Positions 11,235 through 22,334 are shown, counted from the first letter of the stretch. The stretch is DNA of 64,000 nt from Chenopodium formosanum (GCA_024500155.1 CM044874.1:65706795-65770794), one strand, 5' to 3'. Translations and numbers: made by a program. The notes: generated by a model not told the origin, from the letters alone.

Positions 11235-11977
11235 TGTTCGGGCAAGTTTCAGCTTCCTTGGAGACGCAACGTGAGTTTGGAAATGTTAGCAATTTGAGTA
11301 ATTTGTTTGCTTCCCAAGGTTTTGTTGGTAATGCCACCAATGTATTTGGTGCCTCATTATCTCCTTTTGAGACGTCAAGTGTGTTTGGGAGTGGTAGCAA
11401 TTTGAATAATCTGTTTGCTTCTAATGCAATGGATACTACAAATTTCCCTAATGTATCTACCCAAGGGTCTGGTTTTGGCTATAATGCCACCAATGCATTT
11501 GGAGAAGCATCTTCTTGGGGACATCAATTGTGTTTGGGAGTGGTAGCAATTCGAGTAATCCGTTTGATTCTAATGCAATGGGGACTACAAATTTCCCTAA
11601 TGTATCTACCCAATGGTCAGCTTATAGGGGTACTACAACCAATGTATTTAAAGAAGCATCTTCTTCCTTGGGGACGTCAAGTTTGTTTGGAAATGATAGC
11701 AATTTGAGTAATGTGTTCGCTCCAAATACAACAGGGACTACAAGTTTACCGTCCCAAGGGTTAATTTTTGGGGGTAGTACAACCAATGTATTAGGATCAA
11801 CATCGTCTTCTTTGGGAATGTCAAGTTTGTTTGGAAAGGGTAGCAATTCAAATCATATGTTTGCTCCTAGTATAACCGGAAGTACTGCTTTCCCAAGTTT
11901 CATTAATCAGGGATCATTTATTGGTGGAAAATCAACTGGTGTATTTGGAGTGTCGTCGGCTTCTTCTCCATCCTTGA
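11235..11977 (+). pseudogene. NUP98: FG-repeat exon of NUP98-like gene with frameshift
   Basis: The exon runs from a TTTTACAG acceptor to a GTAAGT donor and encodes four to five units of about 160 bp, each with FG dipeptides (VFGQ, VFGAS, VFGSGSN, FGYN, LFGND, IFGGS, LFGKGS, VFGVSS) spaced by Ser/Thr/Asn-rich linkers, as in permeability-barrier nucleoporins. The first half is in one frame (to about 11514) and the second in another. Comparing the repeat units, GCATCTTCTTGGGG in unit two lacks the 4 bases present in GCATCTTCTTCCTTGGGG of unit three, which explains the shift. The last base starts a codon (phase 1), matching the next exon. Confidence 0.8.
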
Positions 11978-12178
11978 GTAAGTGATGAATGATTCATGTC
12001 AGGTTTTTCACAATGTATTTTTAGGATCATTTTGTTTTCATCTGAATATTCCCTTGATAATTTATATGATTATGTCCATAGCTTGGCAGTTCTAGAATTT
12101 ATATGATTTAAGAGGAAGTCAAATCCATGGCTCTCTGGTCATTTTGTGCTGATTTCTCTGTTTGCTTCTATGTGCCAG

Positions 12179-12289
12179 TAATTGGACGACAACCAACTGC
12201 TTTCTTTGGATCGTCATCAACATTTGGGACCACAAACGTTGGAAATGATGGTCCATTTGGTTCTACTACTTCAAGAGGAGCATTTGGAG
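12179..12289 (+). CDS. NUP98: FG-repeat exon 3 of NUP98-like gene
   Basis: After acceptor TGTGCCAG the frame reads IGRQPTAFFGSSSTFGTTN, then PFGSTTSRGAFG, and ends at a GTCTGT donor in phase 1. FG dipeptides and phase both agree with its neighbours. Confidence 0.65.
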
Positions 12290-12622
12290 GTCTGTCATCA
12301 TCATGTTTGGTTTCTGTATTAATCCTTAATTGAAGCATTTATTGTTTGGCTTTTACTTATTTTCGTGCTTCATTGTCAAATCTATTTAACATGATTTTGC
12401 TTCCATGGGGAGTTTATTTTTCATATTACTCCGTAGTAGTTCGTGTGCTTTTGTATTGTTCATGTTTGAGAACTTAGGCCTTCTAAGTTATATTAACTGC
12501 CGATGCATATCATTTATTGCATTCTCATCTGTCATTTGCTAAACACACAATTTTCTGATATTTTTAACTCTGAGTCCTTTATCTATTTATATTTTTATAC
12601 ATTCTTTATTTCAAGTCTACAG

Positions 12623-12841
12623 TGTTTGGACAAGGTTCTTGTTCCTCTTCTTTATTTTTTACCTTGTCGTTATTTGGGAATAAGAGAATTCCTGGTTATA
12701 ATTCAGTTGCTTGTAATACAATAGAGTGTGAAGCCATCCCAAAAATCTCAATACAGAAGTCACTTTTTGGTGGAGCTTCGACTGGATAATTTGGAGCATC
12801 ATCATCTTCATTTTTGACTTCTCCTACCACCTTCAATACAT
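12623..12841 (+). pseudogene. NUP98: FG-repeat exon 4 with in-frame stop
   Basis: The acceptor TCTACAG is followed by VFGQGSCSSS, later SLFGGASTG, then TAA (12787-12789), then FGASSSSF. The unit parallels GGKSTGVFGVSSAS in exon 2, so the TAA replaces a Val codon inside a conserved repeat and is a real nonsense change in this frame. The 3' end is uncertain; 12841 assumes a GTATCG donor in phase 1. Confidence 0.6.
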
Positions 12842-13599
12842 GTATCGGTTCTAATTTCATTTGTTTTTCTTCTCTTCTTTCTTTTTTCGTAGGGGAGGTG
12901 GTGTATCATGTACTCATGTATCAAGCCTCTAGATTGGCCGATATAATAGCTTTCTGAATAGTTGAATTGGATAGATTTTATGATAGGTGAAGGTAAATAT
13001 GGAAGAGAGTGATACTTATTTGGTACTAGTTATTGAATCAATGCTCTTTGTCATAGGTTATGCTGTAATTAGTGTAATAGCCTAATGATAAGTGACTTTT
13101 ATGTCACTTTTAGGGTGTTTATTGAGTCGTATTCCGGCTTATTTTCCAATAATTTCACCTTTTATATCCTTTATTTCTATTATTTTATTATTCTTGTCTT
13201 TTATTCTTTATTTTGAGTATTTTTGTAATTTTCTATAGTTTTTAGTTTATTTTCGTGTTTTATTTTATCTTTCTTTCTTTTAATGTTTGTAGTTTAAGTC
13301 GTTAGTTTTTATTTTTAATAATTTCTCTTTTTATCTCATTTTCTTATTTATTTTAGTTTCGTATTTTATTTTATTATTTCTTTAGTTTTAGCATTTTATT
13401 TTATTTTATTTTACTTTATTTATCTTATTTTATTTTACTTTATTTATCTTATTTTATTTTATTTTCCATTTCACCCTCGTGTTTTTTTTGTTGTAGGTGC
13501 TCCGGGTTTCAAAGTCATGTTCGAGTTCAACGTTCGAGGTTCAATATACGTGTCTCAAGTTTTGAGTCATAAATGGAGTTTCGAACTCAAGTCAAACAC

Positions 13600-14180
13600 T
13601 ATTCACGATGCCCCTAACCGACCTAGCTGCTGCCCACCTCTTAACCTACACCACCCCATTTCCCTATCCTTCACCACACCTTCCGTCACAACCTCCCCTG
13701 CTCCCAACTCCTCAACACCACCAGCCCTCACAACAACCTCCATCAACCAAACAGAGCAGCCACGCAGCTCACCACTTACCACCACACACCTTCAATCACG
13801 CTCACCAAACCACCACCAATCGCACCTTCAACACCACCTCTCAGCCCTCTCAAAACCGCAGCCAACACCAATTTGCACAGCCCCGCATCTCGCAACCCCA
13901 CATCGCACCACCACAATCGCACCCACAAACCAAACTCCCACGCATCTCCACCCCTCTCACCAGAAACTCAATTCAACCCCACAACAACACCAATTTCAGC
14001 CGCCGCAAACCACAAGCAACCTTCCCCTGCTTCTACACCGCAACCAACACCGCAGCACCTGCTACGCCTCCCAACGCACCACCTCACCTCAAATTCAACT
14101 CCAATTACAGCAACCACCACCAATTCGCATCTCTAATCACACCAATCGAACCCAATTTCACAGCAAGGAGCAACCCGGAC
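13600..14180 (+). repeat. C/A-rich, G-poor block in the LTR U3
   Basis: CCACC, CAACC and CACCAC words dominate and G is nearly absent on the plus strand. Stop codons are therefore rare, and Pro/Thr/His-rich frames open in all three plus frames (13517-14248, 13608-14351, 13873-14136). I take these as composition artefacts. Confidence 0.65.
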
Positions 14181-14650
14181 CTCCGCGGCCGCGCAGCCCT
14201 GTCAGAAGGCGCACGCAATTGGAGTTCAAAACAGAGTCGAGGCAGTAGCATTTACGCGACCTCTGCGCGATGTCTTCGCGGGCGCACAAATGTGGGTCAA
14301 TCACGAGCTTCTCACGCGAGTTTTAATGAAATTTGGATGGCCACGATCTGATGCTAGAAAGATGCTGATTTGAGCCGTTGATGATGATGCGTGGTGGTGA
14401 ATTATTGGATGATGAACAGAGCAGCCAAGATCGAAAGGGAAGGAGAAAGGGGTCTGGTGGGATTTTTGGGTTTGGACGGGTCTGGTGGGACTTTTTTGGG
14501 GGTTTTCCTTTTTCTTTTCATTTTTCTTTTATTTTATTTTAGTTTTAGTTTTGTTTTTTTTTGGTTTTTAAGTTTAGTTATTTCAATTATTTTAGTTTAG
14601 TTTTTATTTCTTTTTAGTTTTCTCTTTTACTTTATTTTATTTAGCCTTGT

Positions 14651-14660
14651 ATTATAAATA
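14651..14660 (+). promoter_or_regulatory. TATA box of the intronic solo LTR
   Basis: ATTATAAATA followed by CCCCTTTGGGG, with pyrimidine-rich sequence about 30-60 bp downstream. This is a typical LTR promoter layout in the sense direction of the surrounding gene. Confidence 0.5.
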
Positions 14661-15868
14661 CCCCTTTGGGGTTATTTTCTCATAACTCTTAACATTTTTA
14701 TTTTAGCCTAGATTAGATTAGTTTTAGCTCTTTTATTTTCTCTCTCTTAGGGTTATATTAGGAGTTTCTCTCTCTAGTTTTGGAGTAGTTTAGAGAGAGA
14801 AAGATTGGATTTTTCATGGAGTTTTTGGGATTTTGAAGAAGCAAATTTGTGGATTTTTCCTCTCATAAATTCAATGAGTTTTCCTGACTTTCTCTCACAT
14901 TTATTGCTTTCATTTATTATTGTTTTTGCTTATTTATTTGTTTATTTGAGTAGATTAATTAGTTTAGTTGTTGATTCTTGCTTTTATTATTATTTTACCT
15001 TGTTTTCCATATTTTTGTTCATTATGTTAGTTTAGGTTTTGTTCTAGGGAAATGGATGAAGGTTATGTTAATTAATTTAATGATTGATTGTGGTTAGTAT
15101 GAAATTGTTTCTTGATTATTGTGTATGGATGATGCTTTTATGGATTAGAATCTTTCTAGCTAATTGATTCTATGCTTTTAATTGTGTTTTCAATCAATTG
15201 TGCGAAAGTGAGTTGTTTGAGAACCCTAAATTCCTCCATATCTTTGCTAGGCTAGTTGCACGAGAGTGAATTAGTTTAGTAGGATTATTAACATGTTTAA
15301 TTGCGCGAGAGTGAGTTAAATGTGTAAATCGTCCTAATTGAGGTCATTTTCATCTAATTGTTTGATGTTGTTGAATGCATTGATGTAATTGGATTCCACT
15401 TTCCCTAGTTTTAGTTATTTGCTCTTAGTAGTGTTTAGTTGAACCTTTCTTTACCTCACAAGCTTTCCTAGTAGTCTAATTAGCATAGATTGATACACTT
15501 AGTCCTTTTGGGTTCGACCCTTTACTTACCCCTATACTCGTATTAGGGTAATTTAGGTATTATAAATTGTTAATTTGATTAGGGTTAGTAGACTAACGAC
15601 ACTATCTAATCCCTAGATCACCTAATCTAAAGAAGAATCTGGGAAGGGGAAACATGTTGAAGCTAACTAATATGTTTATGATTTGGTTGCTTTGATTTTG
15701 AATATTGGTACTTTCTTTAGTCATGATTATTTGATGGTCATATGTTCTATTTGGCACATATAGCAGCCACAGTATCTCTTATAGTTTAGGATACTCTTCC
15801 CTCGAGGAGGGGCTGTAGGACCAGTCCTCACTATTTGTCCAAAATTACATAAACTAGTAACATTATGC

Positions 15869-16137
15869 TGGTACTTAATCTTGCATATTTTCTGCATCCT
15901 TTGTGTGGTGATTGGTGAATATATTCCTTTTCTTTTCAACATTGATATTGTACATTTGCGAATATAATAAAAATGGTAAGTCTTCTCCTACCTAGGAGAA
16001 GATGCAGGTTCAAATCCTGCTATTCGCCAATATCAATTAAAGAAGTTGTAGTTTTTTGTGGTACTTGCTTAATTTCTACATCCTTTATGTGGTAAATATA
16101 TGCATTTCCTTTTCATTATTGATACTGTACATTTGAA
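15869..16137 (+). repeat. imperfect direct repeat flanking the tRNA relic
   Basis: The left copy, about 15869-15961, and the right copy, about 16059-16137, share GGTACTT, CTGCATCCTTTGTGTGG/CTACATCCTTTATGTGG, ATTCCTTTTC and ATTGATA(T/C)TGTACATTTG. The plastid-type tRNA relic and about 30 bp more lie between them, as if inserted into or captured with a duplicated intron segment. Confidence 0.65.
15958..16028 (+). tRNA. plastid-derived trnG(GCC) relic
   Basis: 71 bases fold as a tRNA: acceptor GCGAATA with TATTCGC (7 of 7 pairs), T arm GCAGG-TTCAAAT-CCTGC (5 of 5), anticodon stem TCTCC/GGAGA, and AATGGTAAG where the D arm sits. It lines up along its full length with plastid trnG-GCC as I know that gene (GCGGATATGGTC at the start, CGCTATCCGCC at the end), mostly with G/C to A/T changes. 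The anticodon loop appears to be 6 bases (TACCTA), so it is probably not functional. The compensated acceptor change is notable. It lies in an intron of the NUP98-like gene in the sense direction. Confidence 0.75.
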
Positions 16138-16476
16138 TGCTGCTGCTTCTTGTTTTATGTTGATTCATTGATGATGGTGCATGTAGTTTCACTACCTAAC
16201 TGTGTTTTCTTTTTTATTTTAATATTACATCCACATTATATAGTAGTTTCCTCTCGATATTAATCAGTTTCCTAAGCCCTTTACTCTTAGATCTCCAATA
16301 AAAGTTCTCAAGCATCATTCTTGAGGGTATGCTTTTATGGAGAATGAAACAGTAGCAATGTATACTAAGTGATTGTCAATGACGTGATAGGAATAATCAT
16401 TAAGGCATAGGAGTATGCCACAATCTTTATTAATTCATGGCCGGTGAAAAACATTGACCTTTAATCAGTGTTATTA

Positions 16477-17420
16477 AAATCGCGATTCGGATCGTAGAAT
16501 CGTACGATTCTACGGTCCTAATCCACCTAAACGATGTAAATTGGTGGTAGAATTGTTATGTTGTGAAATCGCTCATAGAATCGGTAGAATCGGTTAGAAT
16601 CGGTGGAATCAATACTGATTCTACGATTCTATACCGATTCTACCGTTTCCACTCCTGCAAAAAACCTGTTTTTTTAAACCCATAATTTTTTATTTCGAAG
16701 TCGGAATTAGGCTTATAGCATATCATTGGAAAGCTCTTAAAGTCTACTTTCGAATAGAATTAGTTTCGTACCCATATCATTTACATATTTTATGTTTTAG
16801 ACTAAAGAGTGTAAGGGTGTCAAAGTCGAACCTAACTTTAGTCAATGACTTATATATTATTCAATCTAACTCATAATAAAGCTTATGAAACATCAATTTA
16901 AATAACTTTTAAGATCTATCCAACCATTTAAATTTTGTGGGCATATAAATGTATTCATGAGTCTTATGCACTCAACTTTGGGCATATAAAAAACAGTTTT
17001 ATAACATGAGTTTGTTGTAGTTGTCGTTCTTTAGCTATCTTGTTAAATGAACTAACTTGACACTTAGTTTTCTATTATTATTGGAATTTTTTATTATGCA
17101 TGGGTCTAGGGGAAACAATTTTGCGAGTCAACAACGTTATTTTTTTTTTCATAATTTAATAACAATTGTCGCGTACTCTCATGGTTATGAATATGTACCA
17201 ATAATCCGACTTTATAATTTATAGTGTATTGTTTGAGTTATGCGCGTGCGAAATTACTTCAAAAACTATTTTATGTTTGTACTGTCGATATTATGTTATT
17301 TACAATACATATCATTATCATTCTCATTGCTATAAATTAAGTATGAGTCATTTGTTACATTTTGAAGCCCAATTTTACAATTTGGTAGAATTGTACGATT
17401 CTACGATTCGATTATACCCT
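16477..17420. mobile_element. palindrome-rich inverted-repeat element, about 0.94 kb
   Basis: The left end (16479-16512) carries CGCGATTCGGATCGTAGAAT then CGTACGATTCTACG. The right end (17385-17418) carries GGTAGAATTGTACGATTCTA then CGATTCGATTATAC, its imperfect reverse complement. Further GATTCTAC/GTAGAATC words fill 16555-16645. No transposase frame is visible. It looks like a non-autonomous TIR element; I could not find a clear TSD. Confidence 0.5.
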
Positions 17421-17939
17421 ACTCACCAATACAAAGTAAAATTCTGATTCCGATAACTTTTCCTTTAATCCCATGTATGACAATTCATCGTTTCACAACG
17501 AGTAACAGACAGGATGTGTATTGCTTTAAATAGATTATCCTCTTATATCTTACTTTTTCCTATTGAGCACTTAGCCCTTATTCAATTAGTACTTTCTTTC
17601 TTGTGAGCTTGCGGAGCATTCAAAGATGACAGGGTCTAAAATTAGTATTCACCTGTTGAGGAGATTCATTCCTTTGGCTTCCTAAACTTAGGAAATCATT
17701 CTATTACATAGAGTTTGCTGACACGAGGCTATATGAACTTCAATTATTTGATCAAGACTTTGGAGCTTTATGTATTTTATACTTTCTCTTGCTCTATGTG
17801 ACCCACTGTGTCGTTCTACTACCCTACCCCCTAATAGATTACATTTGGAGGGGGTTTCCATTTCCTTAGCTTCCATGTCAAACATCTTACTGATGATGTA
17901 AACAATATCTTCTTCGAAATATTTCATTTTATGATCTAG

Positions 17940-18158
17940 GAATTGGAGATACATCAGCGAGAGCTTGTGGACCACCTGCAATAGTTGGATTTACCAGTAA
18001 TAATAGTAGCAATGCAGCTGCGTTTATGCCATTGAGAAATGCACCAACTTCACATGTCACAGGGTCAAATTTTGGGCAAACATCAAATGCACTTGGAATA
18101 ATGCCTGCCAACCCATTTTCAACTTCCAGTTTTGTGGCTACCCCATCATTACCAGCAG
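17940..18158 (+). CDS. NUP98: FG-region exon 5 of NUP98-like gene
   Basis: From acceptor ATGATCTAG to a GTGAAA donor, phase 1 on both sides. It encodes GDTSARACGPPAIVGFTS, then NFGQTSNALGIMPANPFST and PSLPAG. It is Ser/Asn/Pro-rich with sparse FG and no stop in the phase-compatible frame. Confidence 0.65.
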
Positions 18159-19241
18159 GTGAAATAGTGAATTTTATGATTAATTTATTATCTTTGTTAT
18201 CTGCTTTTATTTCACACTATGAATACATTATCTTTAAATTGTTGGAACACCTGCACCTTTTTTGGTTCTTTGGGCTCCATTTAAGTTCAGTTACGTGAAT
18301 AAAGAATATCAGTTATGACCATCACTTGGAATTACTAATTTGAAGAACCGAATAATTTCTGGATAAAATGTTTGACTTGTGACTGTTGTGAGGGTTTTTG
18401 TTGATTGTCTTTTGACCATCTTAACATTCTTCAGTTCTTATCAATGTCAAGTCTCAAGTGTGACTAAGACTATGGAAATTTGGATTTTCAGTGAGAAACT
18501 TGTGGTTGGGTTTGTTGATCCTACAGAGACTTGTGATACAGAGTCATTAGAGTTTGTATATTTTGGGCATAATTAGTTGCAATGAATCATGGAATCCTGA
18601 TTAATAGTTGATATGCTAAAAATCTGTGTGATTATTTTAAAATAATATACACCTATGGATTAATTTTATATATCCTCCAACACTTTTGTACTAACGGGGT
18701 GAGGCAATAAATTTCTCTCACGCTTGAACTATGTATGCTGGAAACTTTGGAGGTAATGTCTGATTACTAACGGATTGTAGTGATAACAATTCTACTTTGC
18801 AATCATCATATTTTAAACAACAGGAAGGCTTCGCCAAAAGTTGTACTAATTCTTAATGTATCTTCCACCCAAAAGTAAAAAGCAATAGTGGATACCATGA
18901 ATAAGAAATAGAATATCATTTCTTGGTCCTGCTGCCTTAGGGACTTTATTTTGAGTATGCCCCACCCAAAGCTCTGTTGAGGGTAGTACTAATCTAATTT
19001 AAACAAAATCACAAGCTGTCCAAATGCAAAATTATTATTTTTGTATACATTCTTCTAATACTGCTGATTTCCCACCAGTCCGCCACATCTTTGTTCAGGT
19101 AAATTTTATGAGCTTTTTCTTTGTGATGTAAAGTTAATGCAATTTTTTTTTGTGGCAAATATACAGGATGCAGAAGTAAATCATATGAGCAAACCATTAT
19201 TAAGGATGATTCAAAAAATTGCTGACTAATTTCAATATCAG

Positions 19242-19310
19242 GCATGCCTTGTTACGCTGGTAAAAGCCATGAAGAATTGAGATGGGAGAACTATGGCCTA
19301 AAATCAGGAG
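19242..19310 (+). CDS. NUP98: NUP98 SHEELRW motif exon
   Basis: This 69-bp exon (acceptor TATCAG, donor GTATGC, phase 1) encodes MPCYAGKSHEELRWENYGLK. K-S-x-EELR-x-E-[DN]-Y is a strongly conserved segment between the FG repeats of NUP98 proteins and is the best single identifier of the upstream half of this gene. Confidence 0.8.
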
Positions 19311-19453
19311 GTATGCATGCTTAATATGTTACAAGTTTTTCTATCTTTTGTTCTCTTCTTTATACCTTCATCACTTGCTGCTGTAGTCTGTAGAAGTCTA
19401 TTGATAATATTAATATCAAATAATTTTGAATTTTGTTTTTTTATGTTTTTCAG

Positions 19454-19684
19454 TCCAGCAGAATTCAGTTAGTAACCAGGCACAAGGGATTGACAAACAT
19501 CACTTGAGCATCCCTCTTCCTTCAGTTACAAGTTTCTTAGGAATCCCTACTCCATCCTATAGTGCTCCAGCGTTCTCAACAAATATGAATACTCCTACTT
19601 TCCAAATCCCATCACCAAATCTATCTGCATTTAACACCAGAACACCCATTATTACTGGATTTGGATGCGACCAAGTCACTGCCG
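19454..19684 (+). CDS. NUP98: Ser/Pro-rich exon 7 of NUP98-like gene
   Basis: Begins VQQNSVSNQAQGIDK after TTTTTCAG and continues through FLGIPTPSYSAPAF and TGFGCDQVTA. A GTGATC donor at 19685 keeps phase 1; without it the frame runs to a TGA at 19720-19722. The sequence is low complexity with FG and LG dipeptides, as expected here. Confidence 0.55.
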
Positions 19685-20097
19685 GTGATCCTATCAACTC
19701 AAGATTTAAGACTTTGGCCTGATTACTTAAGAATAACACCTAAACACCTGTCAATCCACTTACCATCTACTAGAAATTGATGTGACCAAGTAGAAAGTAG
19801 TTCTGCTATTAGATTGACAAAACCATGGCCAAACAATGGAAATTCAGTGATCCATACAATTGTAAGTAATGCAAAGTATTTTTCTGAACTTCCTATCACT
19901 TCTTTCTGTGTGTTGCTCATCAAGTAATTTGCATCTGATCTGGTTGAAATTGCAATACATGATTTTCTTGTTTGGATTATGTTATAGTTTTATGCTCATT
20001 GCTGTCTCTTGGATATTTTAATTCTTTTCTTTTTTTGGTAATATTTTCTTGCTTAATTTGTTCTACTAACCTCCTTTTGTCTTCCCTCATCAGCAAG

Positions 20098-20624
20098 CAT
20101 CATCTCCCTGGACAACACCTCTTGTCTCAGCAGGTATTTTTAAAAAGTTCATATGATCATTATGAAAATATACTAACGGTTTCTGCGTGCAACATCTATC
20201 ATATATTAGTAAATGCTATTTTTGGCACAACATTTTAACTTTCTTTGCTATTTTCTTGTAACCATAAGGGAATAATGGAGGTGTTTCACTCGATGTTGGC
20301 TCGCCTCAGCCCGATCCTCCTCAACAGTAAGCTGATGTTTTTATCTTCATTTTTATTGTTGTAAAAATTTGTTCAGTAGTATCATACTTTTATTTCATGC
20401 ATTTTGCTGTATACATTTTTTTTAAAAAAAATCAATTAGTTGACTAACCACAAAATATTGAGGCAATCATCTTATTTCTTTATAGGTTCACAGCAGCAAA
20501 CAAGGTCACGGAAAGCATTATAGCTGTGAAAGATCCTTTTGGATCTGAGACTGCAACATTCCAGCCAATGATGGATCACTCTGCCCATTCTTCATTTATT
20601 CAACATGGAATCTCTAGCATGCCC
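20098..20624 (+). CDS. NUP98: exons 8-10 of NUP98-like gene
   Basis: Three short exons: 20098-20133 (SSPWTTPLVSA), 20269-20326 (NNGGVSLDVGSPQPDPPQ) and 20486-20624 (FTAANKVTESIIAVKDPFGS through FIQHGISSMP). The last matches the TNPFG...GISSMPV segment before the autopeptidase part of NUP98 proteins. Phases 1, 2 and 0 agree at each junction. The 20098 acceptor was chosen for phase; 20094 is the alternative. Confidence 0.65.
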
Positions 20625-20728
20625 GTGAGTATTTCCACACGCTTTCCATGCTACATTATAAACATTTTTTTTTATTTAGCATTATTTTCTTTTAAAAATC
20701 TCACGGGCTATGTTATTGTGCAAAATAG

Positions 20729-20846
20729 GTGTCTAGTAAACCTGCAAAAACCAGAGTTCCATCTTATTTTACATCAAGGCACCATTCACTTTAAGTCGTT
20801 GATAGTGAGTGTCAGGAAATATCATCCTAGCAGTGATGGTACAAAG
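20729..20846 (+). pseudogene. NUP98: exon 11 of NUP98-like gene with one-base insertion
   Basis: The exon reads VSSKPAKTRVPSYFTSRHHS and then shifts frame; in the new frame it reads SVRKYHPSSDGTK. Family members have KPAP-R...LTSRHLSQRR...RKYHP...DGPK here. Both neighbouring junctions are phase 0, so the exon should be a multiple of three; it is 118 bases. Removing one T of the TTT at 20790-20792 would restore agreement. Confidence 0.7.
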
Positions 20847-20954
20847 GTGAGGAGGGTATTATTTATGTTGAAATTCAGTGAATTTGTTGTATCTGTACAT
20901 TTTCTTTTCCCTTACTTTGTTGAAGTCTTTGTTTCCACTCATTGTCCAATATAG

Positions 20955-21132
20955 GTGCCCTTCTTTGATCAGGCTGCAGAAGGTCTAAATATAAGCAAGG
21001 GATATAATTATATAATTCCAAGGGAGAATCCTAGATCAGTGATTGCTGCATCCACCGAGCCAACCTTTGACGGTGCTTCCAAAAAAGAGGCATCTGCACT
21101 CATTCATGCAGCTACTGTGGAGTATGAGGATG
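20955..21132 (+). CDS. NUP98: exon 12 of NUP98-like gene (IPRENPR)
   Basis: VPFFDQAAEGLNISKGYNYI, then IPRENPRSVIAASTEP, ends at GTATGT in phase 1. The KVPFF and IPRENPR words are diagnostic for plant NUP98. The frame is open. Confidence 0.75.
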
Positions 21133-21910
21133 GTATGTCATTCATTTTGTGTGTTTTTAGTCAAGCTCTGATAAATTGGTCCGACTGTTTTAGGAGCTTT
21201 TCCTAATTTTTTTCTATCTTGTTCTAAAATCCTTTAAAGACTTATATGCCAGGTTGTGATCTGCAGATTATGTGTGCATTTACATATTTTATAGGTTTTG
21301 ATGCATCATACATTTCCACTATACAGGCAACAAAGTATAAAATGGATTAATGATAAATGAGACACTACCTATGATAAGAAATCTTAATACAAAGGTGAGG
21401 AAATTTTGAGTAAAATAAACACAAAGAAGATATTCAAAAAGCACATAGTTTTGTTAAAATAAGTTGAGGTTCCTGATTTTGTTCTGTTGGGAAATATATC
21501 TATGATTTTAGTATTTTGGAGGACTCGTGGACAAGGCTTCCATAAACTTGATTGGCTTTTGTCTTTGTGTTCATGTTTTGGATTTATAAAAACCCGTGCA
21601 TGAGATGGTGCCAATTCTAAATCTAGGGGAGAGTGACATTACTTGTTAAGGAGGTGAGTTTGTTAATGTATCACACTAAAAAAGTATGAGACGGTCTAAG
21701 CTAAGACTTGGTTTCATTTTCTAGCCTTGAATAAAGTATGTTCCCATTTCCAGATCATATCACATTCTGCCATTCTGGCCACCATATATGTCTCATGATG
21801 CCTCATAATATGATGGGATTGCCAACTATTATTCTAATATTTGTGTTGTATAAGAAACTAAGCATCTGGGTGTAGCTACTTGAATGAATTTGTGTCCTTA
21901 TTCTATAGTA

Positions 21911-22222
21911 CTCCCTCTGTCCCCTTTTGATAGTCCCTTATGGGCAAATTTTAGTCCCAAAATGTTCACCCCATTTGCTTTTTCCAACAACCATTAATAT
22001 TAATTTTTTACCAAAATTTCCTCCAATTTGCAACAATATTTGTGCAAATTTAACTTTCCTATGTAAATTTTGTTTTCCCATCTACTCTTATTACTTTCTC
22101 TCTCTACTTTTTTGCATACCTAATGTCAATTTACTTTTTCAATGTACTTTTACTATTCTTTTGTGTTTATTAATTCCCATGAAAAATGCCCATATGGGAC
22201 TATCAAAAGGGGACGGAGGGAG
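21911..22222. mobile_element. Stowaway-like MITE, 312 bp
   Basis: It is bounded by TA at 21909-21910 and 22223-22224. The inverted termini, about 37 bp, are CTCCCTCTGTCCCCTTTTGA and, on the other strand, CTCCCTCCGTCCCCTTTTGA, each followed by TAGTCCC and ATGGGCA. CTCCCTCYGTCC ends with a TA duplication are typical of Tc1/mariner-derived Stowaway elements. It lies in the last intron of the NUP98-like gene. No coding capacity. Confidence 0.85.
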
Positions 22223-22334
22223 TATCATTTATGTCAATTTATGATTTCTACAGTTTTGATGTCTCTATAATTGTCACTTGCGCTGTGAATTATTTTACGT
22301 AGAGATCCTAGTTTCATTTCTTCTGATGTGTCAG

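Larger units (their letters stand above)
13086..15620 (+). mobile_element. solo LTR, 2535 bp, TSD CCTAA
   Basis: The termini are TGATAAGTGAC and CCCTAGATCA (inverted TGAT/ATCA). Perfect 5-bp duplications CCTAA lie at 13081-13085 and 15621-15625. A plus-strand TATA box (ATTATAAATA, 14651-14660) about 960 bp from the 3' end divides a long U3 from R/U5, and the tail has TTGGGTTCGACCCTTTACTTACCCC. No gag or pol is present, so it is a solo LTR of a long-LTR Ty3/Gypsy element (Athila/Tat-like by impression). It sits in the large intron of the NUP98-like gene in the gene's sense direction and could supply promoter or polyadenylation signals. Confidence 0.85.

Noticed and set aside
13517..14351. Three overlapping 87-247 codon Pro/Thr/His-rich frames
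   Set aside because: They lie in a G-poor block of an LTR U3, open in all plus frames at once through lack of stop codons, and contain no domain. Composition artefact.
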